Shown piece by piece: positions 41,170 to 50,502 of a DNA stretch of 64,000 nucleotides (its first letter is position 1; every line of letters begins with the position of its first letter). This DNA is from Catenuloplanes indicus (lineage in GTDB: Bacteria > Actinomycetota > Actinomycetes > Mycobacteriales > Micromonosporaceae), in contig NZ_JAUSUZ010000001.1 of NCBI RefSeq assembly GCF_030813715.1, positions 4,402,001 to 4,466,000 on the forward strand, read 5' to 3'. The position numbers and the translations under genes are program-made. A model generated the notes under the pieces. The model was not told the DNA's origin and searched no databases. It saw only the letters and a program-made list of their open reading frames with translations.

Positions 41170-42828
41170 GTGGCCGATGGACCACTGATCGTGCAATCGG
41201 ACAAGACGCTGCTGCTGGAGGTCGATCACAAGGACGCACAGGCGTGCCGGATCGCGATCGCGCCGTTCGCGGAGTTGGAGCGTTCGCCGGAGCACGTGCA
41301 CACGTACCGGCTGACGCCGCTGGGCCTGTGGAACGCGCGGGCCGCCGGGCACGACGCGGAGGCGGTGGTGGACGCGCTGATCCGCTTCTCGCGCTACCCG
41401 GTGCCGCACGCGCTGCTGGTGGACGTGGCCGAGACGATGGACCGGTACGGTCGGCTCCAGCTGGTCAACCACCCGCAGCACGGCCTGACGCTGCACGCGC
41501 TGGACCGGATGGTGCTGATCGAGGTCGCGAAGTCGAAGAAGCTGGCCGGCATGCTCGGCGCGAGGATCGACGAGGACACCATCGTGGTGCACCCGTCGGA
41601 GCGCGGCCGGTTGAAGCAGGCGCTGCTCAAGCTGGGCTGGCCGGCCGAGGACCTGGCCGGTTACGTGGACGGCGAGGCGCACCAGATCGACCTGGCGCAG
41701 GACGGCTGGACGCTGCGGGCGTACCAGCGGGAGGCGGTGGACACGTTCTGGGCCGGCGGCTCCGGCGTGGTGGTGCTGCCCTGCGGCGCCGGCAAGACGC
41801 TGGTCGGCGCGGCCGCGATGGCGGAGGCGAAGGCGACCACGCTGATCCTGGTGACGAACACGGTCGCGGGCCGGCAGTGGAAGCGGGAGCTGATCGCGCG
41901 CACGTCGCTGACCGAGGAGGAGATCGGGGAGTACTCCGGCGAACGCAAGGAGATCCGGCCGGTCACCATCGCGACGTACCAGGTGCTCACGTCCCGGCGG
42001 AACGGCGCGTTCACCCACCTGGACCTGTTTTCCGCGCGGGACTGGGGCCTGGTCGTCTACGACGAGGTGCACCTGCTCCCGGCGCCCATCTTCCGGTTCA
42101 CCGCGGACCTCCAGGCCCGCCGCCGGCTCGGGCTGACCGCCACGCTGGTGCGCGAGGACGGCCGGGAGGGCGACGTGTTCTCGCTGATCGGCCCGAAGCG
42201 GTACGACGCGCCGTGGAAGGACATCGAGGCGCAGGGCTGGATCGCACCGGCCGAGTGCATGGAGGTCCGGGTCACGCTGACCGACGCGGAGCGGATGAGC
42301 TACGCGACCGCGGAGGCGGAGGAGCGCTACCGGATGGCCGCGACCGCGCGGACCAAGCTGCCGGTGGTGAAGGCGCTGCTGGAGCGCCACCCGGACGACC
42401 AGAAGCTGGTGATCGGCGGGTACATCGACCAGCTGCACCAGCTGGGCGAGTTCCTGGACGCGCCGATCGTGCAGGGGTCGACGACGAACAAGGAGCGCGA
42501 GCGGCTGTTCGACGCGTTCCGGGCCGGCGAGATCTCCACGCTGGTCATCTCGAAGGTCGGCAACTTCTCGATCGACCTGCCGGAGGCGGCGGTGGCGATC
42601 CAGGTGTCCGGCACGTTCGGATCGCGGCAGGAGGAGGCGCAGCGGCTGGGCCGGGTGCTGCGGCCGAAGGCGGACGGGCGGCAGGCGCACTTCTACACCG
42701 TGGTCTCCCGGGACACGATCGACACCGAGTACGCGGCGCACCGGCAGCGGTTCCTGGCCGAGCAGGGGTACGCCTACACGATCACGGACGCGGACGACAT
42801 CCTCGGCCCGAAGCTGCCGGAGTTCTAG
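41170..42828 (+). CDS. XPB-type DNA repair helicase
   Basis: 552 residues from GTG 41170 with GGAGGGAG 8 bases upstream. N-terminal damage-recognition-like domain, then SF2 helicase motifs: Walker A PCGAGKT (204-210), DEVH (298-301), LTATLVR and the C-terminal QEEAQRLGRVLRPK. It is of the bacterial XPB (ERCC3) family, a 3'-5' helicase in repair. The helicase-associated protein lies just upstream. It converges on the LigD polymerase gene with a four-base overlap. Confidence 0.93.
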   Translation: MADGPLIVQSDKTLLLEVDHKDAQACRIAIAPFAELERSPEHVHTYRLTPLGLWNARAAGHDAEAVVDALIRFSRYPVPHALLVDVAETMDRYGRLQLVNHPQHGLTLHALDRMVLIEVAKSKKLAGMLGARIDEDTIVVHPSERGRLKQALLKLGWPAEDLAGYVDGEAHQIDLAQDGWTLRAYQREAVDTFWAGGSGVVVLPCGAGKTLVGAAAMAEAKATTLILVTNTVAGRQWKRELIARTSLTEEEIGEYSGERKEIRPVTIATYQVLTSRRNGAFTHLDLFSARDWGLVVYDEVHLLPAPIFRFTADLQARRRLGLTATLVREDGREGDVFSLIGPKRYDAPWKDIEAQGWIAPAECMEVRVTLTDAERMSYATAEAEERYRMAATARTKLPVVKALLERHPDDQKLVIGGYIDQLHQLGEFLDAPIVQGSTTNKERERLFDAFRAGEISTLVISKVGNFSIDLPEAAVAIQVSGTFGSRQEEAQRLGRVLRPKADGRQAHFYTVVSRDTIDTEYAAHRQRFLAEQGYAYTITDADDILGPKLPEF

Positions 42829-43727
42829 GGGACCTCGGGACCGGGCCGCAGCAACGAAGCCAGCAGGTCCCCGTCGGAGTCCAGGCGTGCCAGGACCTCC
42901 GCCGGGGACAGCTGGCGGGCCTCGGCGTCCCCGCACGCGATCGACTCCACCTCGTCCCAGGTCAGCGGCGCGGAGGCGGTAGGGTGCGGGAGTGCCCGCA
43001 ACGAATAGGGCGCCACGGTCGTCTTGAACGCGTTGTTCTGACTCCAGTCGATGAAGACCTTGCCGGGGCGCAGCTGCTTCGCCATCTTCGCCGTGATGCC
43101 GGCCGGGACCGCGCGCGCCAGTTCCTCGGCGACGCGCTTCGCGTACCCGCTGATGATCTCGGCGTTTTGAGTTCCCGCGACCGGGCAGCACAGCTGCATG
43201 CCTTTCTTGCCGGACGTCTTCGGGTAGCACGCGATGCCGTCCCGGCCGAGCCGGTCGCGCATCAGCACCGCGACCGCGCAGCACTCCTGCAGCCCGGCCG
43301 GTGCGCCCGGGTCCAGGTCGACGACCAGCAGGTCCGGGTCGGCGCCGACCCGCCACTGCGGCGTGTGCAGCTCCAGCGACGCGATGTTCGCGCACCAGAC
43401 CAGCGTGGGCAGGTCGTCCACCACCACGAAGTCGATCTTCTCCCGGCCGTGCGTGGAGTTCGGCACCGGCAGCGTCTCGGTGTGCACCCAGTCGGGCTTG
43501 CCGGGCGGTGCGTTCTTCTCGAAGAAGAACGGGCCGGCCACGCCGTTCGGGTAGCGGATCCGGGTGAGCGGGCGGCCGCGCAGGTGCGGCAGTAGCGCGG
43601 GCGCGACCCGGGTGTAGTAGTCGATCACCTCGGCCTTGGTGAAGCCGGCGTCCGGGTAGAGCACCTTGTCGAGGTTCGACAGCTCGACCTCGCGGCCGTC
43701 CACCTCGACCAGCATCCGGCTACGCAT
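42825..43727 (-). CDS. NHEJ DNA polymerase (LigD PrimPol domain)
   Basis: 300 residues. ATG 43727 overlaps the ligase stop by eight bases. LigD polymerase features: LSNLDKVLYPDAGFTKAEVIDYY at the N-terminus, LRGRPLTRIRYPNG, FFEKNAPPGKPDW, DFVVVDDLPTLVW, the catalytic LLVVDLDPG, YPKTSGKKGMQL, and SLRALPHPTASAPL. It fills gaps in non-homologous end joining. Ligase is encoded separately in front of it, while LigD of mycobacteria is a single protein. There is no 3'-phosphoesterase domain on either gene. Confidence 0.95.
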   Translation of the reverse strand: MRSRMLVEVDGREVELSNLDKVLYPDAGFTKAEVIDYYTRVAPALLPHLRGRPLTRIRYPNGVAGPFFFEKNAPPGKPDWVHTETLPVPNSTHGREKIDFVVVDDLPTLVWCANIASLELHTPQWRVGADPDLLVVDLDPGAPAGLQECCAVAVLMRDRLGRDGIACYPKTSGKKGMQLCCPVAGTQNAEIISGYAKRVAEELARAVPAGITAKMAKQLRPGKVFIDWSQNNAFKTTVAPYSLRALPHPTASAPLTWDEVESIACGDAEARQLSPAEVLARLDSDGDLLASLLRPGPEVP

Positions 43728-44652
43728 CGTCGGTCACTTCCTCAGGCGATTTATCCGGACGAAGACGTAAAAATCGAGGAAAACGCAGGCGGGCGTCGAG
43801 TGTGCGCTGGCCGTACTTGACCTCGACCACCTGAGTGGGGTGTACCCAGATCGCGCCGCGCGCATCCTCCCGGGGCACCTCGGCGAACGGCGACGAGTCG
43901 ACCACCAGCGGCTCCAGCAGCGCCAGCAGGGACCGTTCGGTCGCCGCGCCGATCCCGCCACCGACCCGGCCGCGGAACAGCAGCCGGCCGTCCGGCCCGG
44001 GCACGCCGACCAGCAGGCCGCCGATCCGGCGCACGCCCGGCCGCCAGCCGCCGATCACGAAGTCGCCGGTCAGATCCATCTTGACCTTGATCCAGTCCGG
44101 CGACCGGGTGCCCGGCAGGTAGACCGAGCGGAGACGCTTCGCGACCACGCCCTCCAGCCGGTTCTCCTCCGCCACCGCCTGTGTGACCGGGCCGTCCGGG
44201 AACGTCGGCGGCACCGCCCAGCGCGGCCCGTCCGAGACCAGCGCCTCCAGCCGCGCGCGCCGCTCCGCGTACGGCAGGCCGGTCAGGTCCACGCCGTCCT
44301 GGCGGAGCAGGTCAAAGATCATGTAGGTGATCGGCCGGGTCACCGCGAGGCGCGCGGCACGGGCCGGATCGCGCACGTGCATCCGCTCCGCGAGCAGCTG
44401 GAACGACGGACGGCCCTGGTGCAGCACCACGATCTCGCCGTCCAGCAGCGCGTCGCCGAGCAGGCCGCCGAGCGGTGCCAGCTCCGGATAGGCGACCGTG
44501 ATGTCCGCGCCGGACCGGGCCGCGAGACGCAGTGCGCCACCGGCGGCGTCGGCGAGCGCGCGAACGCCGTCCCACTTGAACTCGAACGCCCAGCCGGCAC
44601 CCGCGGGCAGCTCACCCGACGTGGCCAGCATCGGGCGTGGCCCGGCCGCCAT
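43720..44652 (-). CDS. ATP-dependent DNA ligase of NHEJ
   Basis: 310 residues. Active-site Lys26 in FEFKWDGVRA (KxDG), ERMHVRDP region, YMIFDLL, VVAKR (motif IV-like), and the OB-fold GDFVIGGWRPG ... VEVKYG with an oxidative tail. The enzyme seals nicks and breaks using ATP together with Ku. It overlaps the polymerase gene by eight bases, so the pair is a split LigD. Divergent from ku. Confidence 0.93.
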   Translation of the reverse strand: MAAGPRPMLATSGELPAGAGWAFEFKWDGVRALADAAGGALRLAARSGADITVAYPELAPLGGLLGDALLDGEIVVLHQGRPSFQLLAERMHVRDPARAARLAVTRPITYMIFDLLRQDGVDLTGLPYAERRARLEALVSDGPRWAVPPTFPDGPVTQAVAEENRLEGVVAKRLRSVYLPGTRSPDWIKVKMDLTGDFVIGGWRPGVRRIGGLLVGVPGPDGRLLFRGRVGGGIGAATERSLLALLEPLVVDSSPFAEVPREDARGAIWVHPTQVVEVKYGQRTLDARLRFPRFLRLRPDKSPEEVTDDA

Positions 44653-44767
44653 GCGTCGAGCCTAGGCCCAAAACCTCGCGGGATGTGCCGATCGGTGCGA
44701 TCCTCGTAGATACCGGGCCAAACGTCGGGCGGGGGTTCCGGCCGGTCAGCAGCGGTTTGGAGCGACA

Positions 44768-45754
44768 ATGCGGGCTATCTGGAAGGGTGCCGTCTCGTTC
44801 GGCCTGGTGTCGATCGCGGTACGGCTCTTCTCGGCCACCGAGGAGAAGGACATCCGGTTCCACCAGGTGCACCGGGAGGACGGTGGCCGGATCAAGTACA
44901 AACGGGTCTGCTCCGTCGACGGCGAGGAGGTCAAGTACGACGACATCGCCAAGGGGTACGACATCGGCGGCGGCGAGATGGTGGTGCTGACCGACGACGA
45001 CTTCGCGGACCTGCCGCTCTCCACCTCGCGGGCGATCGAGGTGCTGGAGTTCGTGCCGGCCGACCAGGTCGACCCGATCCTCTACAACAAGGCGTACTAC
45101 CTGGAGCCGGACGGCGCCGCGACCAAGCCCTACGTGCTGCTGCGCGAGGCGCTCGGCGACGCGGACCGGGTGGCGATCGTCAAGGTCGCGCTGCGCCAGC
45201 GCGAGCAGCTCGCCACGCTGCGCGTCCACGACGACGTGCTGCTGCTCAACACGATGCTCTGGCCGGACGAGGTGCGCGCGCCCGACTTCGGCTTCCTCGA
45301 CGACGACATCGAGGTCCGCCCGGCCGAGCTCGCGATGGCCTCGTCGCTGATCGACTCGATGGCCGCGAACTTCGATCCGGACGCCTACAGCGACAACTAT
45401 CGTGCGGCGCTGCAGGAGGTCATCGACGCGAAGGTCGAGGGCCGGGAGATCGTCACGCCGGAGGAGGAAGAGGAAGCCGCGCCGGCCGCGACCGACCTGA
45501 TGGCCGCGTTGCGCGCCTCGGTGGAACGGGCTCGCGCGGCGCGCGGTGAAACCACGAGCGGCGGCAACGGTACGAAGAAGGCCGCCTCGGGCTCCGGCGC
45601 GAAGAAGACGGCCGCGAAGAAGTCCGGCGACGGGGCGGCCCCGGCCAAGAAGGCGGCCCCCGCCAAGAAGGCCGCCGCGGCGAAGAAGACCACGGCGGCG
45701 AAGAAGACCACAGCGGCGGCGAAGAAGACCGGCGCCGCCAAGAAGGCCTCCTGA
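44768..45754 (+). CDS. ku: Ku protein for non-homologous end joining
   Basis: 328 residues with an ATG preceded by GGAG. The Ku core is clear: MRAIWKGAVSFGLVSIAV, YDDIAKGYDIGGGEMVVLTD, AYYLEPDGAA and the TLRVHDDVLLLNTM segment. The last 70 residues are a Lys/Ala-rich tail (AKKAAPAKKAAAAKK) resembling histone H1 tails, which probably bind DNA non-specifically, as in Streptomyces and Mycobacterium Ku variants. Divergent from the split LigD genes; the 115 bases between them probably hold both promoters. Confidence 0.96.
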   Translation: MRAIWKGAVSFGLVSIAVRLFSATEEKDIRFHQVHREDGGRIKYKRVCSVDGEEVKYDDIAKGYDIGGGEMVVLTDDDFADLPLSTSRAIEVLEFVPADQVDPILYNKAYYLEPDGAATKPYVLLREALGDADRVAIVKVALRQREQLATLRVHDDVLLLNTMLWPDEVRAPDFGFLDDDIEVRPAELAMASSLIDSMAANFDPDAYSDNYRAALQEVIDAKVEGREIVTPEEEEEAAPAATDLMAALRASVERARAARGETTSGGNGTKKAASGSGAKKTAAKKSGDGAAPAKKAAPAKKAAAAKKTTAAKKTTAAAKKTGAAKKAS

Positions 45755-45776
45755 ACGCCGTGCCCGCGGATGGTCG

Positions 45777-46940
45777 TCAGGTGTGGCGGCCGGGGAAGGT
45801 GATGCGGATGTCCGTGCCCTTCCCCGACTCGCTCTGCAGCGCGATCGTCGCCGCGTGCGCGTCCAGGATGACCTTCGTGACGGACAGGCCCAGGCCCGCA
45901 CCGGCCGACTCGCTGTCCCGCGCCGCCGCGCCCCGGAAGAACCGCTCGAACAGCATCGGCTGCTCGTCCGCGGGGATGCCGATGCCGGTGTCCCGGATCC
46001 AAATCTCCGGCGTCGCGCCGTCGCACACCTCGACCGTCACCTCGCCGCCGGCCGGCGTGAACTTGACCGCGTTGGAGAGCAGGTGACCGAGCGCCTCGCC
46101 GAGCCGCGCGCCGTCCGCGCTGACCCGGGCCTCGTCGCGCCGGGTGACGTTGATCGTCACGCCCTTCGCGGCCGCGGCGCCGGTGGCGGACTCGATCGCC
46201 GACTCCGCCACGGAGATCAGCGTGACGTCGTCGCGGCGCAGGTCCAGCGCGCGCCCACCGGCGTCGCCGACCTGGGACAGCAGCATCACGTCGTCGACCA
46301 TGCGCAGCAGCCGGCGGGAGTTGCGGTCGATCGCGCCGAGGAAGCGGTCCATCTGGCTGCGGGACAGGCCGTCGCTGTCGATCAGCACCTCGAGATAGCC
46401 GCGGACCGAGGAGAGTGGCGTGCGGACCTCGTGCGTCATCATCGTCACGAAGTCGTCCCTCATCCGGTCCGCCAGCGCCAGTCGCTGCCGGGCCCGATCA
46501 AGTTCGCGCAGCTCACGGCGCATGGCCAGCTGCCAGGCCGCCTGCCGGCCGAGCGTCTCCAGCATCTCCAGCTGGTCGTCGCCGAGCATGCGCGGGTGAT
46601 CGTCCAGCACGCAGAGCGCGCCGAGCACGTGACCGTCCACGATCAGCGGTACGCCCGCGTAGAAGCGCAGGTACGGCACGCCGGCCACCAGCGGGTGCGC
46701 GGCGAAGCGCGGGTCGCGGGCGGCGTCCGGCACGATCACCGGCTTGGCGTACGCGACCACGGGGTGGCAGAGGGACGTGCCGGGCGGCAGTGCGCCGAAC
46801 GTGGCCACGGCCCGCTCACGGTCCGCGTCGACCAGCGTCAGCGAGCTCATCGGCACGCCACAGACGTGCGCGGCGACCCGGACCAGATCGTCGAAGGCCG
46901 GTGCCGCCTCGTCCCCGGGCGCGTGTACAGCAGCCTGCAT
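45777..46940 (-). CDS. GAF-domain histidine kinase
   Basis: 387 residues from ATG 46940. N-terminal GAF domain (about 15-150, SLTLVDADRERAVATFG, YAGVPLIVDGHVLGALCVLDD), HisKA dimerisation with the phospho-His in MMTHEVRTPLSSVRGYLEVL, and HATPase motifs N (HLLSNAVKFTPAG), G1 (WIRDTGIGIPADEQP) and G2 (GAGLGLSVTK). It lacks membrane helices, so it senses an internal signal, redox or ligand. No response regulator gene is visible next to it. It lies behind an MFS gene on the same strand. Confidence 0.92.
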   Translation of the reverse strand: MQAAVHAPGDEAAPAFDDLVRVAAHVCGVPMSSLTLVDADRERAVATFGALPPGTSLCHPVVAYAKPVIVPDAARDPRFAAHPLVAGVPYLRFYAGVPLIVDGHVLGALCVLDDHPRMLGDDQLEMLETLGRQAAWQLAMRRELRELDRARQRLALADRMRDDFVTMMTHEVRTPLSSVRGYLEVLIDSDGLSRSQMDRFLGAIDRNSRRLLRMVDDVMLLSQVGDAGGRALDLRRDDVTLISVAESAIESATGAAAAKGVTINVTRRDEARVSADGARLGEALGHLLSNAVKFTPAGGEVTVEVCDGATPEIWIRDTGIGIPADEQPMLFERFFRGAAARDSESAGAGLGLSVTKVILDAHAATIALQSESGKGTDIRITFPGRHT

Positions 46941-47026
46941 CTGTCGGTGATCCCGTCCGTGGGCGTTGCCGGCGGCGCCGCGGTTCCGTCCGGGCGCCCT
47001 GGTCGACCCTCCCATCGGCCGTTCGG

Positions 47027-48286
47027 TCAGGTGGTTGAGCGCTCTGCCCACTCCCGGTCGGCCGCGCGCTTGCGTTCGAGGCCGTCGCGCCCGTCGTACC
47101 GGAGGAAGGACGGCAGCGCGGCCGCGAGCGCGACCGTGCCGAGCACGCACAGGATGCCGCCGGTGACGATCGAGCCGCTCACGCCGGTGACCCGGGCGAC
47201 CAGGCCGGCGCGCGTACCGCCGAGCAGCGGCCCGACCGAATACGAGATCATCTCGATGCCGGCCAGGCGCCCGCGCAGATGGTCCGGGATGGTCTGGCCC
47301 CAGATCGTCATCCGGAACACGCCGGAGATCATGTCCGCCGCACCGGCGAACGCCAGGCACGCCACCACCAGCCACAGCTCGCCGGCCAGGCCGGCACCGA
47401 TGATGCCGACGCCCCAGGCACCGGCCGCCAGCACCACCATCAGGCCGTGCCGGTGGATCCGCCCGGTCCAGCTCGACGTGAGCGAGGCCAGCATCGACCC
47501 GATCGCGGGCGCGGCGTAGAGCAGGCCCAGCACCTCGGGGCCGCCGAGGTCGTCGGCCAGGAACGGGTAGAGCGCGGACGGCATGGCGAAGAACATCGCG
47601 TTGATGTCGACCAGGTACGTGCCGAGCAGCTCCGGACGGCTGCGCGCGTACCGGATTCCGGTGACCACGGACCGCACCGACGGGCGCTCCGCGGCCGGCG
47701 GCGGAGGCACCGCCCGCACCAGCCACAGGCAGCACAGCGACACCACGAACGTGAGCAGGTCGAATGCGTACACCCAATGCAGGTCCACGGTCGCCATCAG
47801 CACACCGGCCAGGCCCGGGCCGGCCAGCTGCCGAACCTGGCCGCTGAGCGAGTTCAGCGCGATCGCGGCGGGGAGCTTCTCCAGCGGCACCACGCGCGGG
47901 ATCGTGCCCTCCAGCGCCGGGCGCTGGATGCCCTCGAACGCGGCGGCCAGCCCGGCAACCAGGAAGAGCACCCACAGGTGCGCTTCCGCCAGCAGCGAGT
48001 TGAGCAGCAGGACCAGCGCCAGCATCGCGAGCGCGGCCTCGCTGATCAGCACCAGCCGGCGGCGGTCCACGTAGTCGGCGAGCGCGCCGCCGACGAACGA
48101 CATGAAGATCAGCGGCACCAGCTCGGCCACGCCCAGCAGACCGACCATCAGCGGGTCGTCGGTCATCTGCGCGACCTGGTACGGGATCGTGATGAGGCTG
48201 ATGTACGAGCCGAGGCCGGAGACCGTGGACGCCGAGAAGATCAGCCGGAAGTCACGCGAGATCCGAAGCGGCGAGAGGTCCATCAC
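47027..48286 (-). CDS. MFS transporter
   Basis: 419 residues with about 12 membrane helices. RDFRLIFSASTVSGLGSYI at the N-terminus, GGALADYVDRRRLVL in loop 2-3, EGIQRPALEGTIPRVV and NSLSGQVRQLAGPGLAGVLM in the middle match the EntS/MFS_3 group of exporters. The start is GTG-ATG at 48286/48283. The substrate is unknown. The gene is upstream of the histidine kinase on the same strand with an 86-base gap. Confidence 0.85.
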   Translation of the reverse strand: MMDLSPLRISRDFRLIFSASTVSGLGSYISLITIPYQVAQMTDDPLMVGLLGVAELVPLIFMSFVGGALADYVDRRRLVLISEAALAMLALVLLLNSLLAEAHLWVLFLVAGLAAAFEGIQRPALEGTIPRVVPLEKLPAAIALNSLSGQVRQLAGPGLAGVLMATVDLHWVYAFDLLTFVVSLCCLWLVRAVPPPPAAERPSVRSVVTGIRYARSRPELLGTYLVDINAMFFAMPSALYPFLADDLGGPEVLGLLYAAPAIGSMLASLTSSWTGRIHRHGLMVVLAAGAWGVGIIGAGLAGELWLVVACLAFAGAADMISGVFRMTIWGQTIPDHLRGRLAGIEMISYSVGPLLGGTRAGLVARVTGVSGSIVTGGILCVLGTVALAAALPSFLRYDGRDGLERKRAADREWAERSTT

Positions 48287-48320
48287 GTACCGGAATCATT
48301 CCGGATCTTGAGGGGCCGGG

Positions 48321-48815
48321 CTACTTCATTACGAGCCTTCCGGTCCGCTCGAACTCCGCCAGGTCGTCAAGCGTGCGCTGCACCGTGCCCGGGATCGGGA
48401 ACGGTGGGTCGGCGGGGTCGAACCACATCGCGTCCAGGCTCTCGTCCGTCACGCGCTGTAGTTCACCGTCCCACTCGTCGACCCGGAAACCGGTGACGAA
48501 GTGCTGGTAGGTATGACCCCACATGTTCGTGTACGTGTAGTCCGCGCCGGAGTACATCGCGTACGGCGTGACGCGGTGCGCGTTCAGCCCGGTCTCCTCC
48601 TGCACCTCGCGGATCGCGCACTGGGTGATCGACTCGCCCAATTCCATCGCACCGGCCGGCAGCGCCCAGTGCCCGTTGTCGGAGCGCTGGATCAGCAGCA
48701 CCCGACCTCGGTCGTCGCGCAGCACCGCGCGCGCGGCGATGAACATCAGGACCCGATCGCCGGCCAGCTCGCGAATCTGGCCCATGTACGAGTCCGCCCA
48801 CGGAATGCTGACCAT
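48321..48815 (-). CDS. NUDIX hydrolase
   Basis: 164 residues. The Nudix box is complete: GAMELGESITQCAIREVQEE followed by TGL (G-x5-E-x7-REV-x2-EE-x-G). The fold includes the N-terminal ARAVLRDDRGRVLLIQR strands. It likely hydrolyses a nucleoside diphosphate derivative. A 34-base gap separates it from the MFS gene downstream. Divergent from the acyl-CoA ligase. Confidence 0.9.
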   Translation of the reverse strand: MVSIPWADSYMGQIRELAGDRVLMFIAARAVLRDDRGRVLLIQRSDNGHWALPAGAMELGESITQCAIREVQEETGLNAHRVTPYAMYSGADYTYTNMWGHTYQHFVTGFRVDEWDGELQRVTDESLDAMWFDPADPPFPIPGTVQRTLDDLAEFERTGRLVMK

Positions 48816-48882
48816 GTCCGCAGTTTTTCACAGCGCCGGAACCCTTCCGCACTGTGACCCCGGTCACCTAACGTTGGTGCGC

Positions 48883-50502
48883 ATGCGTAGCACGATGATG
48901 GCGAATCCGTTGCTCGTCTCCCGGCTGCTCGAACACGGCAGCACCGTGCACGGCCGGGCGCACGTGAGCACCTGGACCGGCGCCGGCGCACGCCGAACCA
49001 CGTACGCACAGGTGGGGGCGGACGCCGCGCGACTCGCCCACGCGCTGCGCGACGAACTGGGCGTCACCGGCGACCAGCGCGTCGCCACGTTCATGTGGAA
49101 CAACGCCGAGCACCTGACCGCCTACTTCGCGGTGCCGAGCATGGGCGCGGTGCTGCACACGCTCAACCTGCGGCTGTTCCCCGAGCAGCTGACCTACATC
49201 GCGAACCACGCCGAGGACCGGGTGATCCTGGTCGACGAGACGCTGGTCCCGCTGCTGGCCAAGGCGCTGCCCTCGCTGAAGACGGTCGAGCACGTGGTGG
49301 TGAACGGCTCGGCCGCCGCGGTCCCGGCCGGGCCCTGGCAGGTGCACTCCTGGTCCGAGCTGGTGGCCGGGCGGCCCGCCGTCTACGACTGGCCGGAGCT
49401 GGACGAGCAGGACGCGGCCGCGCTCTGCTACACGTCCGGGACCACCGGCAACCCGAAGGGCGTGGCCTACTCGCACCGCTCGATCTGGCTGCACTCGATG
49501 CAGGTGTGCACGCCGGAGTCGTTCGGGCTCAGCACGCACGACACCATGCTCGCGATCGTGCCGATGTTCCACGCCATGTCCTGGGGCCTGCCGTACGCGT
49601 GCTTCATGTCCGGCGCGTCGCTGGTGCTGCCGGACCGGTTCATGGCCGGTGCCGCGATCGTGCCGATGATCACGGCCGAGCGCCCGACCAAGGCCGCGGC
49701 CGTACCGACCATCTGGACCGACCTGCTCGCTAACCTGGACGCCGCGCCGGCGGACGTCTCGTCGATGACCGAGGTGATCGTCGGCGGCTCGGCCTGCCCG
49801 CCCGCACTGATGCACGCGTTCCAGGAGCGGTACGGGATCACGATCGTGCACGCCTGGGGGATGACCGAGACGTCCCCACTCGGCTCCGTGTCCCGCCCGC
49901 CGGCCGGTGTCGACCCGTGGCCCTACCGGTATACGCAGGGCCGGGTGCCGGCCGGCGTGGCCGCGCGGATCGTCGGCCCGCTCGGCGACGTGGTGCCGTC
50001 CGACGGCGAGTCGGTCGGCGAATTGGAGGTCCGCGGCCCCTGGGTCACCGCCGGCTACCTCGGCGAGGACCGGCCGGACCCGGAGAAGTTCCGGGACGGC
50101 TGGCTGCGTACCGGCGACGTCGGCACGCTCTCCCCCGAAGGCTTCCTCACGCTCACCGACCGCGCCAAGGACGTGATCAAATCCGGTGGAGAGTGGATCT
50201 CCTCGGTCGAGCTGGAGAACCACCTGATGGCGCACCCCGCCGTCCAGGAGGCGTGCGTGGTGGGTGTGCCCGACGACCGCTGGGGCGAGCGCCCGTTCGC
50301 CACCGTCGTGCTCCGCGAAGGGCTGTCCGCCACCGCCGCGGAACTCCAGGAATTCCTGTCCTCCCGGGTGGCGAAGTGGCAGCTGCCGGAGCGGTGGGCG
50401 TTCATCCCCGCGGTCCCGAAGACGTCGGTCGGCAAGTTCGACAAGAAGCAGGTGCGCTCGTCGTACGCCGAGGGCTCGTTGCCCGTCTCCACACTGTCCT
50501 GA
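48883..50502 (+). CDS. Long-chain fatty-acid-CoA ligase family protein
   Basis: 539 residues from ATG 48883, with ATGs at 48895 and 48898 as alternatives. TAACGT at 48869-48874 leaves 8 bases to the ATG, so it may be leaderless. ANL motifs: the P-loop CYTSGTTGNPKGV, the GMTETSPLG motif with GYLGEDRPDPEKF after it, WLRTGDVG and C-terminal KSGGEWISSVELEN and the late lysine in SVGKFDKK. It forms acyl-adenylate and then CoA thioester. The exact chain length is unknown. Confidence 0.92.
   Translation: MRSTMMANPLLVSRLLEHGSTVHGRAHVSTWTGAGARRTTYAQVGADAARLAHALRDELGVTGDQRVATFMWNNAEHLTAYFAVPSMGAVLHTLNLRLFPEQLTYIANHAEDRVILVDETLVPLLAKALPSLKTVEHVVVNGSAAAVPAGPWQVHSWSELVAGRPAVYDWPELDEQDAAALCYTSGTTGNPKGVAYSHRSIWLHSMQVCTPESFGLSTHDTMLAIVPMFHAMSWGLPYACFMSGASLVLPDRFMAGAAIVPMITAERPTKAAAVPTIWTDLLANLDAAPADVSSMTEVIVGGSACPPALMHAFQERYGITIVHAWGMTETSPLGSVSRPPAGVDPWPYRYTQGRVPAGVAARIVGPLGDVVPSDGESVGELEVRGPWVTAGYLGEDRPDPEKFRDGWLRTGDVGTLSPEGFLTLTDRAKDVIKSGGEWISSVELENHLMAHPAVQEACVVGVPDDRWGERPFATVVLREGLSATAAELQEFLSSRVAKWQLPERWAFIPAVPKTSVGKFDKKQVRSSYAEGSLPVSTLS

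Noticed and set aside
45600-45754. Short repeated units that might suggest a CRISPR or minisatellite
   Set aside because: They encode the Lys/Ala-rich tail of Ku in frame, with no spacers and no cas genes.
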